A stretch of DNA of 64,000 nt from JAXMBN01 sp046349875 (lineage in GTDB: Bacteria; Planctomycetota; Planctomycetia; Pirellulales; Pirellulaceae): NCBI GenBank assembly GCA_046349875.1, contig JAXMBN010000025.1:1-64000 (forward strand), in the 5' to 3' direction. The notes under the pieces are model-generated. The model had not been told where the DNA came from. It ran no database searches and worked only from the letters and a program-made list of their open reading frames with translations. This document shows, piece by piece, positions 19,854 through 29,588 of this stretch; position 1 is the stretch's first letter, and every line of letters begins with the position of its first letter. Both the position numbers and the translations under genes were made by a program.

Positions 19854-20001
19854 GACTCGGCGATTCTCAATCGTTCCACTGCAAACTACGAAGCCGTTGT
19901 TGTGCTTGGGTTAGTGACGCTCCTCCAAGTACTTCACAACTGCTGGATCAGTTGCCGTCGTCGTTGATTCCGCTTGGCCTGATTCGGGAGAACTGCGTCA
20001 T

Positions 20002-20334
20002 GATGGAAACTCCAAGTGGGGTCAGCAATGGGAAAGGATGATGATTGCAGTTCAGTAGAAGAAGGGCTGGCTAATGACAGCGATCTTATCGGAATAATCG
20101 ACAAAAGTAGAGTAGTCGCCGATTCCAACTTCAACAAGAGGGACACCTAAATGGCGTATCTTGCGTAAATTGCCGCATTTGACGCATGTGAATTTGGCAA
20201 CTGGATGGGATTTTTGACATCCACGCGTTTAGAGGGCTTGAACGTGAGAAGGAGGCTGAACATATTGCCTCTTTACTGAACCTGTTTTTCGGTACTATGC
20301 AATCCGTGGTAAGTGCCTGCACTCAAGGTCGATA
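20002..20334. other. Intergenic region upstream of the giant gene
   Basis: About 330 bases between the end of the broken carboxypeptidase-regulatory-like gene and the start of the giant gene, both on the minus strand. I see no coding pattern, terminator with a T run, or clear promoter boxes. It should contain the promoter of the giant gene. Confidence 0.4.
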
Positions 20335-22385
20335 CTTGAAGCGATAGTGAAAGCCCGGCCCCTTCGATGTGCTCACCACCGCTAACTGTTGGAAGGATAG
20401 GCAGAGGAGTCGCACGCTCATAGTTTTCTTCCCAGCCAAGCATGCCATTCCACTTTGCGAGATATCGGAATAGGGAAAATGATCAGGCGATAGTCACCGA
20501 GTCGATTCGTTTCGACTTCATAAAGCCTACCATCGAACATCGCTTGACATTGGCTTTGGGAAATCGCTTACCTTCGAAGTAGATCGTTCCCTTGATCGTG
20601 ATGGCTTTGCTCAGTGGCAACTCCACATCCAAACCAATCGCTGCGGGAGGAAGATCGATGGAGGCAGCGTAATCGCCATCAAAAGCCGATATTCTCCAGA
20701 CTCATGTGGGTTCAACGCAATGCCACGTTGCCATGTTCATCCGTATCCCCTGAGCTGACGCTTGGTCCATTTGCCTCGCGCGCGACCACGCGACAGTTGG
20801 ACTTAGGGAAGTTGGGTGATCGGATTTGAACGAGTCACCGGAAAGGGAAACCAAAGAGAAGGTGAGTTTCGATGCGGCGATGTTGCATCGACCCTTGAAT
20901 GAACTCTCTCGTAATCGCATTGCGGAATGGATTCCATACCAGTTGCCAAGCGAGCGTAAGGAACTTGATATCGATCATGGCGACCGAAGACACCGACCTG
21001 ATAGCGTCCCGAAGACAGACCATTCAAACTTCCTCGAGCATCCAAAGGCGAATAAGGTAGGTGGATGGATTGCGGGTATCCTTTCATCTTCAATGAGGCC
21101 AGTATGGCTTGACCATCGACTCTAATTCCTACATCAGCGATAGGCCTTCCTTCAGCGGTTTGAGTCGAGCCTTGAGGCTACTACTTTGGGAAGTTCAATT
21201 GTCTTGATTGTTGGATCGGAAATATCGAGCCATGCCCAAGTTGCAAATGGTTCAATAGCGATCAAGAGTCGTGTTTGCGAATAGGTACTTGCAACGAAGT
21301 CGATCGACCAATGGTACCCAACCTTAGTTGGGACCAGGCTACGATTCGATGAGCCCATTGCATTGGGAGTGATCACACCCAAGAGAATGGTTCGCGTTTC
21401 GCTACTAGCCTTGCCTTGTTTAACGGGTAGGTGAACGGATAAAGTGACGATGTCCATAGAAGACCGAGATCGGCGGCGATCCCCAACCCGCAAGGATCTG
21501 GTCGAGTTGTCCCTTCGGGAAGTGGCGACCGCGAAGGAGGAATAGTACTGCTCGTGATGGTCGTTGAAGTGATCGTTACCCGCCTGGGGCACGCAACCGG
21601 CTTTAGGAAGGCCACCAATCGTGAACTCATTGTTGCGATCAATCGGAATCCAAAGGCCCATTCGCCGTCGCGAAGATCGATGTGCACGAATTGTCGAGCC
21701 TGATTCCCACGGATGATTCCCTGTAGTCTGACTTGATAGGATGAGGGCTTGTCCGTTGGGGCCAACGAGCTTGCCGGATTGACGTTCCCCCTCGAGCCAA
21801 ACCTCTTCAGAAGTAGCTCCGAAATCGGCGTTCCGAATGTCGCGATGGTGGATCACCCCCTGACCATGCGTCCAGGACTCAACATCGTTTCCCATGGTGT
21901 TGGAACACCTAATTCGGAACCGCGTAGCAAGGTCATCGAACACATAGATACCATGGATATCGGTCCATCCGATGGCAAAAACATCGTGCCGCATTGGCAT
22001 GGCAGCGACGGAAGATTGAGCCAATCGCAAAACGATGAGAGCATTGGGAACGGGATTTCCCGCAGCATCCAAGACCTTGCCTTCCAGCGATAAAGTTGGA
22101 CCAGTATGCCTTCATGCGGAGTTGGATGAGTTCAACCAATCGGGCGTCAAGAATTCCCATGAAGGCGCGGAGTTTTGTCAGTGCTTCGTTGGTTTGAAAC
22201 GAAGGATCGGGCTGATATTGGAGGAGATGAAACTGATAGGCATGGACGACCGAGCATTGACCGAGAAAGATCAACAGAAAAAGCCCGGATTCCGGAGATT
22301 GCTTCCAGCAAGAAACGGGCAACACGAAGGAAGCCGCAACGGAAGAGCATCCCCTTCGGTCCCAAGGGCCGCTACCCGATCCCAA
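20335..22385 (-). pseudogene. Carboxypeptidase-regulatory-like beta-sandwich protein, frame-broken
   Basis: Pieces of one protein can be followed on the minus strand in alternating frames. A hydrophobic start (LFLLIFLGQCSVVHAYQF) lies near 22290, then LSLEGKVLDAAGNPVPNALI near 22090, the classic opening of a carboxypeptidase D regulatory-like (CnaB-like) domain. Next come FAIGWTDIHGIYVFDDLATR near 21980, IPIDRNNEFTIGGLPKAG near 21640, DARGSLNGLSSGRYQVGVFG near 21020, and KAITIKGTIYFEGKRFPKAN near 20600, which opens another such domain. Finally FDGRLYEVETNRLGDYRL lies near 20500. The result is an exported multidomain beta-sandwich protein of about 650 residues; its function is unknown. End points are approximate, and indel errors are as likely as decay. 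Confidence 0.5.
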
Positions 22386-22643
22386 CGAGGATCGTTAGTA
22401 AGGCTTGGAGATCGAGGAATTCGCGGACGCGAGCAGGCATAGGCGCACAAGGTGAGGAGAACAGGGCGGAGAGAGAGCGAGAGTCGACTATTGTACTCTA
22501 GAAGCACGAGATCCAAAGCGGCCCTGAGATGCCAAGGATTTGTAGATATTCTCACCTGAGGATTGTTTGACGAACCCCTGGGTTGGCTCAGAAGGGCTCC
22601 CACATCCTCTTGTCTGTCTGAATTTCTCACTGGATCTTCAACC

Positions 22644-25600
22644 ATGAAGTATTGTTGGCATTTGGCTCGGCAGCGTTCTCGTGCCTCTTCGGGTGTGTTT
22701 AGTTCTCTTTTTCTTAGCTTGGTTTTGCTGCAAGGTGCATTAAGCGCAAGATAAGCCTGTCGAACAACCTCCTGCCCCCGAGCGTCCTCCGGCCGTACAA
22801 CCGCCAGCCGCTGCTCCTGCAAGTGGAACGCAAGAGAAAACGGATCCGTCCCCGGATGCTAGGACTGCTCCACAGCAAGTTGTAGCGAGTGCACCGAGCG
22901 GTGCTCAGGACGAGAAGACGCAAAAGCGGCTCGATTCCATCGAAAAGAAATTGGAAGATCTGGGATCCGCCATCAAGTTGTTGCTCGAGCAACAAACCGC
23001 CGCTTCCAAGAGCGCAGCGAGTACGGCTCCTGCTGATACTAAGAAGCCAGCAGCACTAAAGCCGATCTCGCTTTCGAAAGATTGGCTCAAAGAGATTCCG
23101 TTCCGAACAATTGGTCCAGCCAATATGGGAGGACGAATCACTGATATTCACGTCCACGAAAAGGATCCATCGCTTTGGTGGATTGCGACTGCTTCTGGTG
23201 GTTTGTTGAAGACTCGCAATCAAGGCGTCACCATCGAGCATCAGTTCGATCGAGAATCCACGGTTTCGATCGGAGCGATTGCGACAGACCCAACGAATAC
23301 CGATGTCCTTTGGGTTGGGACCGGTGAAGCCAATCCACGCAATTCGGTATCGTATGGAGATGGTGTCTACAAGTCGACTGATGGCGGTAAGACTTGGAAG
23401 AACATGGGATTGAAGGACACCTTTCAAATCGGAAAGATCGTTGTCCATCCTAAGAACCCAGACGTCGTTTACGTCGGCGCTTTGGGGCGGCTCTACGGTG
23501 AGAATGAAGCTCGCGGCGTCTATCGGACAAAAGATGGTGGAAAGAACTGGGAGAAAGTTCTTTTTGTTGATGCACGGACAGGTGTCATCGACATCATCAT
23601 GCATCCCGAGAATCCCGACATCATGATCGCTGCTTTATGGGATCGTTTGCGGGATGGCTTCGATAGTTGGCCCGGCAATGAACCCAAGCCGGAAGGGATC
23701 GATGGCTATGACCCAATTCGAAAATGGGGCCCCAAGGGTGGTTTGTACAAGACGACCGATGGTGGCGATAACTGGAAGAAGTTAACGCAAGGATTGCCGA
23801 CGAGCAGCACGGGGCGCATTGGTTTGGATTGGCAATCCGGTGGCAATCACACCATCTATGCGATCATCGATTGCGAAGATATCGGCAAAGGTCCCAAGCC
23901 ATTTGATGCCTTCTTAGGATTGGTGGGTAAAGACCAAGAAGGCAAAGCCATCGTGACGCAGGTCTTTCCAGAAAGCCCTGCATTGAAAGCTGGCATGGCT
24001 GTAGGAGATCAGCTCAAGAAGATCGACGATCAAGAGGTCAAACAATTCGATGATCTCTTGGAAGTATTGCGAAAGAAGAAGATTGGCGATGCCATTGCGT
24101 TGGTGGTTCAACGAGGCGAACAGACCTTGTTGATGGACATCAAGCTTTCCAACCGTCCAGGAACCAATGCCGCACCTTCTTCGGTCTATATGGGAATTAC
24201 TGGTGAAGACCGCGAAGGCAAAGTGGTATTCTCGCGCATTACCGAAGGTGGGCCTGCAAGCAAAGCGGGTGTAAAGGAAGGCGATATCGCGTTGGAAATG
24301 GACGGCAAAGCCGTTGAAAACTACAACGCACTTCTCGCTTCCATTCGCGACAAGAAAGAAGGTGATAAGATCGCCTTTAAGTTGAAGCGTGGCGAAGAGA
24401 CTATTAGCGTTTCGTTGACGCTCGAAAATCGACCTGGACAGCGGCCTCAGACGCCGGCTCAAAGCAATGTCTATATGGGTTTGCAAGGTGAAAACAACGA
24501 AGGTGGCGGTGCGAAGCTCACCAGCATTACCGACGATGGTCCAGCTGCAAAGGCGGGACTTCTTTCTGGCGACGTCGTTGTCAAATGGGATTCGGAGAAG
24601 ATCGAAAACTATGAAGGCATGGTAGCCTTGATTCGCGCGAAGAAGCCAGGTGACAAGGTCAAGCTCGAAGTCAAACGGGGCGAAGCCACCAAGCAGTTTG
24701 AAGTGGAGATGGGTGATCGGTTGAGCGGTTCGTCGCAAACTCGTCCTTATACCTATTCATACTTCGGTCAGTCGCCCAATGTGCAGGATCAGCAAGGATC
24801 GCAAGGGTATCTCTACGGTGGCATCTATCGTAGCCGTGATGATGGTGAAACATGGGAACGGGTGAACTCGTTGAACACACGACCCATGTACTTCAGTTTG
24901 CTTCGCGTCGATCCGATGGATGATCAGCGCGTGTATGTGCTAGGCGTCAGTTATTTTCGATCGAAAGACGGGGGTGTGACCTTTACCTCGGATTTCGGAA
25001 AGAACGTACACGCAGACGGACATGATCTTTGGATCGATCCACGCGATGGTCGCCATATGGTGATTGGATGCGACGGTGGTTTCTACGTCACCTTCGATTA
25101 CGGCGATAATTGGGACCATGTGAACCACGCCGCCGTTGGGCAGTTTTATCACGTTGCCATCAGTCCGAAACAACCGTACTGGGTCTTCGGTGGGTTACAA
25201 GACAATGGTTCATGGGGTGGACCCGCGATTAGCAAGACAGGTGGAGCCGTTAACGAAGATTGGGTATCGGTGTCGGGTGGTGATGGCTTTGTATGCCGAG
25301 TCGATCCACAAGATCCGGATCTCGTCTATTTTGAAAGTCAAAATGGTGCCATTGGACGTCGCAATTTGCGAACGGGAGAACGAGGCTCGATTCGTCCTCC
25401 TCAGCAACAAGGGGTAACCTACCGGTTCAATTGGAACACACCTTTCATACTATCAAACCATAACTCCAAGATCTTCTACTCTGCTGGAAACCATGTGTTC
25501 CGTTCGTTCGATCGAGGAAACGATTTGCGAGTGATTTCGCCAGAGATCACATTGACCAAACGCGGATCTGCGACTGCACTCTCGGAATCACCGAGGAACC

Positions 25601-26939
25601 CCAACGTGCTTTATGTTGGTACGGATGATGGAGCTTTGTGGGTTACCAAAGATGGAGGCAATCATTGGGACGAGATCTCGAAGAATCTTGGGTTGCCTCG
25701 TCCAACATGGATTGCAACCATCGAGGCTTCGCGATTTGAAGAAGGTCGAGTGTACGTCTGTTTGGATGCGCACCGATCGGACGATGACCGTCCTTACATT
25801 TTCGTTTCGGAGGATTTTGGAGCGACCTTCAAACCAATGCATCAGAATCTTCCTTGGGGTTCCACACGATGCTTGCGGGAAGATTTGTTGAACCCCAATC
25901 TTCTCTATCTTGGAACAGAGTTTTCCTTCTGGGTTTCCGTTGACCGAGGACTCACATGGAATTCATTCCAAGATCGATTCCCGACGGTGGCTGTTCATGA
26001 AGTGGCTATTCATCCAACCAATGGAGAAATCGTTCTGGCAACGCACGGAAGGAGCTTGATTGCTGCCGATGTTACCGGTTTGCGGTCGCTCAAGCCCGAG
26101 CATGTGGAAACGGCCGTGGCATTGCATGAACCGAGCAAGGTTCAACGATGGAGAAACGATCCAAGTCGCGGTGGCACCAATCGAAAATTCGTTGGTGAAA
26201 ATCCGAGTGCAGGAGCGAGCCTTTGGTATTCCAATCCTAAGAAGGCTGAGAAAGTTGCGATTCAGATCTACGATATCGAAGGAAGAATGATCCAAGAGAT
26301 TCGTGGTAGCGAAGAACCTGGTTTGCACCGCGCTGTTTGGAATCTAACGCAAAGTGCTGGACCTCGTACCGGGCGCGAAGGTGGACCACGCGGAGGCGCG
26401 GGTGGTGGTCCTGGTGGCGGTGCGGGTGGTGGTCCACGCCGGAAGTCCCGGTCGCGGATTGGGACGTCCAGAACCGAACGCGCAGCGGCTACCGAACCAA
26501 GCGAATCGCGTCCGGCCGATCGACCTCCAAGAAGAAGTCGGCGGATGAATCCAATGCAGGTGAGCGGCCTGCACCGCGATCTCAAGAAGGTGGTCCGACG
26601 GGTGGACGAGGGCGTGGTACAGGAGGCGGTGGTGGTGGTCCCGGCGCTGGAGGGCCAGGAGGTGGTGCTGCGGGTGGAGCAGGTTTGCCGCCTGGGCTCG
26701 GAGGAGGTTTTGGGTTCGGTGGTAATCGACCCATCACCAATGGAACGTTCCGTGCTGTACTCTTGGTGGATGGCAAAGAAGTTGGAACGCGGCAGATCGT
26801 CGTGGAACGCGATCCCAATGTGCCCAACGATGGTATCGCTGACGAGCTTTACGAACTTCAATTGATGGAAGATTCCCAAAACGCCCAACGCAAAGCCAAG
26901 GCCAAGTTGGAAGGCAAGGGATTCTATCAAGACAATTAG
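22644..26939 (+). CDS. Sortilin/VPS10-type BNR propeller protein with three PDZ domains (frame-broken at both ends)
   Basis: The main frame runs from 22755 to 26865 and contains many BNR-type Asp-box blades (STDGGKTWKN, TTDGGDNWKK, SRDDGETWER, TKDGGNHWDE), as in VPS10/sortilin or glycosyl-hydrolase-like propellers. Three PDZ domains are inserted between blades, at about 23905-24170, 24185-24440 and 24465-24710. ATG 22644 starts a signal peptide (LFLSLVLLQGALSA) in another frame, and QDKPVEQPPAPERPP continues in the main frame, so one indel lies near 22750. The Gly-rich linker at 26380-26700 changes frame twice, and the true C-terminus is the frame ending at 26939 (GTFRAVLLVDGKEVG, a FlgD-like or Ig-like end). 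The protein is exported; peptide or protease binding is inferred. A start at TTG 22951 would lose the signal peptide. Confidence 0.8.
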
Positions 26940-26965
26940 GATCTAGCCCAGGAAGGTATGGAGAG

Positions 26966-28498
26966 ATGCAAAGATTTCAAAGCATCATCGCGGTGTTAGT
27001 CATGACGATGATGCTTGTCATGGGGGTGGTGGCTTCACGCGCCGATGCTCAAGCGAATCGCGAGCCTGGTGAAAGAAATGCCGCTCCCAAAACAAATGTA
27101 CTCTTCGTACTTTGCGATGACCTACGACCCGATGCAATAGGCTGTTACGGCTCGAAGCATGTTCGAACTTCGCATCTCGATCGACTTGCATCGAGCGGTG
27201 TACGGTTTGCCAATACGTTTTGCACGACGTCGCTCTGTTCACCAAGCCGTGCAAGCATTTTGACGGGGCTCTACGCGCATCGACACGGTGTGCGCGATAA
27301 TTTTACGGAGCTTCCATCGCATCTTCCTCATTGGCCCGGATTGCTACAAAAAGCAGGGTACCGCACCGGTTATATCGGCAAATGGCACATGGGTGAGGAC
27401 AACGATGGACCGCGACCCGGCTTTGATACCTTCATAACCCACAAAGGTCAAGGCAAGTACTTCGATACCGAATGGAGGATCGATGGAAAGAATACTGAAA
27501 CGCCCAAGGGTTATTACACACATGTTGTGACCGATTATGCGATTCAATGGTTACAGCAACAAAATGAATCACAGCCTTGGGCACTTTGCATCGGTCATAA
27601 GGCACCTCACTCGTTTTACTTCCCCGAAGAAAAGTATGCTCACACCTTTGATGCAGTGAAGGTGCCCTACCCTGAATCGGCGTTTCATCTAGAAGACAAG
27701 CCAGAATGGATACGTCAGAGGCTGGATACATGGCACGGAATCTATGGCCCGCTTTTTGAGTGGCGAAAGAACTTTCCTGATCGTCGACCAGAAGCGGTAG
27801 CCGACTTCGAGAAGATGGTGCGAGCTTACTGGGGGACCGTGCTTAGCGTTGATGATAGCGTTGGACGGCTCGTTCAATTTCTTGAGAAGACCGGGCAACT
27901 CGATCGAACCCTCATTGTATTCATGGGCGATAACGGACTTTTGGAAGGCGAACATGGAATGGTGGATAAACGCACCATGCACGAGCCTAGCATCCATATT
28001 CCGTTGATCGTTTCCGGTCCAGCGTTGCCTCGTGGCAAAGTGATTCCGCAACAGGTATTAACCATCGATATTGCATCGAGCATTCTTGAAATGTGTGGCC
28101 AATCGGCGATTCCTGAGTGCCACGGCAAGTCGTGGAAAAACCTAGTGCAGAATGGCGATCAAACTTGGCGAACATCTTGGTTCTATGAATACAACTACGA
28201 GAAGCAGTTTCCCTATACACCCAATATCCGCGGCTTGCGAACAGCCGATTGGAAGTACATTCACTATCCTCATGGAGATGGCAAACCAGATCGCCATCTC
28301 AGCGAACTCTATCACCTATCTCAAGACCCGTCCGAAAACGTGAACCTCATTCGCAACGAGGCCTATCAAAGCAAGGTGGTCGAGCTTGAGAAGGAGCTCG
28401 CGAAGAAGATGGCTGAAGTTGGACTTTCCCTTGATAACGATCGAATGCCGATCGATGAGGGGATCAAGTCTCAATTGCCAGATCAGAAGATTCGATAG
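26966..28498 (+). CDS. Exported sulfatase (alkaline-phosphatase superfamily)
   Basis: A 510-residue sulfatase that would hydrolyse sulfate esters, probably of marine or other polysaccharides, outside the cytoplasm. A signal peptide ends near residue 29 (RADAQ). FVLCDDLRPDAIGCYG at about 47-62 provides the metal-binding Asp pair. The sulfatase signature CSPSRASILTG has Cys91, which is converted to formylglycine by FGE or another maturase. GKWHMG and MGDNGLLEGEHGM are the other active-site motifs. The length fits the family. A GGAGAG site precedes ATG 26966, and the gene starts 26 bases after the propeller gene, suggesting co-transcription. Confidence 0.93.
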   Translation: MQRFQSIIAVLVMTMMLVMGVVASRADAQANREPGERNAAPKTNVLFVLCDDLRPDAIGCYGSKHVRTSHLDRLASSGVRFANTFCTTSLCSPSRASILTGLYAHRHGVRDNFTELPSHLPHWPGLLQKAGYRTGYIGKWHMGEDNDGPRPGFDTFITHKGQGKYFDTEWRIDGKNTETPKGYYTHVVTDYAIQWLQQQNESQPWALCIGHKAPHSFYFPEEKYAHTFDAVKVPYPESAFHLEDKPEWIRQRLDTWHGIYGPLFEWRKNFPDRRPEAVADFEKMVRAYWGTVLSVDDSVGRLVQFLEKTGQLDRTLIVFMGDNGLLEGEHGMVDKRTMHEPSIHIPLIVSGPALPRGKVIPQQVLTIDIASSILEMCGQSAIPECHGKSWKNLVQNGDQTWRTSWFYEYNYEKQFPYTPNIRGLRTADWKYIHYPHGDGKPDRHLSELYHLSQDPSENVNLIRNEAYQSKVVELEKELAKKMAEVGLSLDNDRMPIDEGIKSQLPDQKIR

Positions 28499-28527
28499 GT
28501 CGCAGTTGGATGTTGAGCGATCGATGA

Positions 28528-28989
28528 TCAGCGGGAAGTGCGGTCCACAGAGGGATCTGCCTGGGGAGCGCGGACGACTCGTTCGAGTAGCAAGAAATTT
28601 TCGTTGCGGTACTCGGTGATGCGACCTTGCGCGATCCAGTTCTTTTCGCGATCCTCATCGACGATGGCTTGATAGACTCTCTGCAATGCAAGATTTTCCA
28701 AGCATCGGAAGGTTCGAGGATTGGTGGTGGTTTCGACGAAGATGAGTCGATCGCCCACGATGCGGAAGTTCCCTTGCAGGTCTTCCAATTCGGTTCCTTC
28801 GCGGAAATGGGTCTTAGCACCGGACGGAGCGGTTCCGCGATTTTCGTCAGCCCATGATTCCGAAGAGGGAAGCCATCCACGGCTCGAACTTAAGTTGACC
28901 GCAATTCCAACGGTAGCCACGACGACCACCATCCAGAAGGCCGCTGAACGTCGTCCGTTTTCGATAGCTTTTCGGATCCGAAAAACCAT
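28528..28989 (-). CDS. Small membrane-anchored protein of unknown function
   Basis: 153 residues with one N-terminal hydrophobic segment (about 15-34, SAAFWMVVVVATVGIAVNLS), so probably a single-pass inner-membrane protein with its C-terminal domain outside. The domain includes GNFRIVGDRLIFVETTTN and FRCLENLALQRVYQAI, a small alpha/beta-like fold with no motif I can assign. It lies four bases downstream of 28994-29284, with which it is probably co-transcribed. A different-frame ORF (28464-28880) is a shadow. Confidence 0.6.
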   Translation of the reverse strand: MVFRIRKAIENGRRSAAFWMVVVVATVGIAVNLSSSRGWLPSSESWADENRGTAPSGAKTHFREGTELEDLQGNFRIVGDRLIFVETTTNPRTFRCLENLALQRVYQAIVDEDREKNWIAQGRITEYRNENFLLLERVVRAPQADPSVDRTSR

Positions 28990-28993
28990 TCCG

Positions 28994-29284
28994 TCACTTC
29001 TTTTTGGGTAGAACCATTGCGTGTAGGGAGATTACCCCACCAACCGTTAGTAACGCCCAGCCGAGCCAATTGGGTGGCTTCACCGTTTTTTTCGGCGAAG
29101 GTGCAACCTGCATGTACATGTTGGTCGCCACATTGTTGCTCGCGATCTGGGAGTTCTTGGCGATGCGATGCAGGGCTCGTGTGCTGCTTTCGTTCAGAAC
29201 GAATGAATCGATCATGCGAAACTGAATCCCGATCAAGAAAAGCAGGACTCCAACCATAAAATATCGGTTGCGATCGAATTCCAC
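28994..29284 (-). CDS. Small two-helix membrane protein of unknown function
   Basis: 96 residues with two hydrophobic segments (about 10-28, FMVGVLLFLIGIQFRMIDSF, and 74-90, LGWALLTVGGVISLHAMVL) joined by a polar loop, and a basic end (PKKK). It is probably an inner-membrane protein with both termini on the same side. It forms a two-gene cluster with the next membrane protein on the minus strand. The family is not recognised. Confidence 0.6.
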   Translation of the reverse strand: MEFDRNRYFMVGVLLFLIGIQFRMIDSFVLNESSTRALHRIAKNSQIASNNVATNMYMQVAPSPKKTVKPPNWLGWALLTVGGVISLHAMVLPKKK

Positions 29285-29588
29285 GAAATTACCCTCCCCA
29301 TACGTTTTATGTCATGGGCACAGGCTCTTCCCTGATCCTCGCCTTCACCAATTCTCCATCGGCCTACGGGCTAGCGTGGGTTGAGCGAATCGAGGGAGAC
29401 TCCCTAAATTGCCAAAAGCCTTTGTCGTTAAAATGGGAAGATCAGGGGTTATTCGCATAAAGCGAGGCATTTTCCATCGATCAAGCCTCGTCAATTGGGA
29501 TGCCAGTGCCTCGATGTCCCTGAAAGCTCTTTGGACTACAATAAAGGATCCTACCTCCAATTCCCCTCCTCACAGCGACGATTGCCCT
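29285..29588. other. Divergent intergenic region
   Basis: About 300 bases between the minus-strand membrane-protein pair and the plus-strand cytochrome gene. A frame open from 29409 joins the cytochrome gene, but it reads as non-coding upstream of the signal peptide at 29589. No clear promoter or structure was seen. Confidence 0.4.

Larger units (their letters stand above)
7596..20001 (-). other. Single giant surface-protein gene (about 4,100 codons), broken into several ORFs
   Basis: Everything on the minus strand from about 20001 to 7596 reads as one protein when small frame changes are allowed. At 15.7 kb AMIVNAGFEAVAAAA, GIADFINATSPPS and IFGIQVNGGDPLI follow each other in three frames. 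At 12.95 kb DLTSRS passes to IQGPNVLLLNQADLFVDGL. At 16.98-16.78 kb AFGNTFQFNSTAINTVYSVG bridges two ORFs. The probable start is ATG 20001 (MTQFSRIRPSG), followed in another frame by VVKYLEERH, like the LEPR/LEER motif seen near the start of giant planctomycete surface proteins. The order from the N-terminus is Asp/Thr/Asn-rich repeats, a CHRD domain, RTX-like repeats, a PPC domain, Ig-like regions, FG-GAP/VCBS-like repeats and a dockerin-like pair. A secreted calcium-binding adhesin or matrix protein is likely. Confidence 0.65.

Noticed and set aside
22271..22822. 183-residue minus-strand ORF across the start of the propeller gene
   Set aside because: It overlaps the signal peptide and Pro-rich part of the propeller protein, has no recognisable motif, and runs through the intergenic region.
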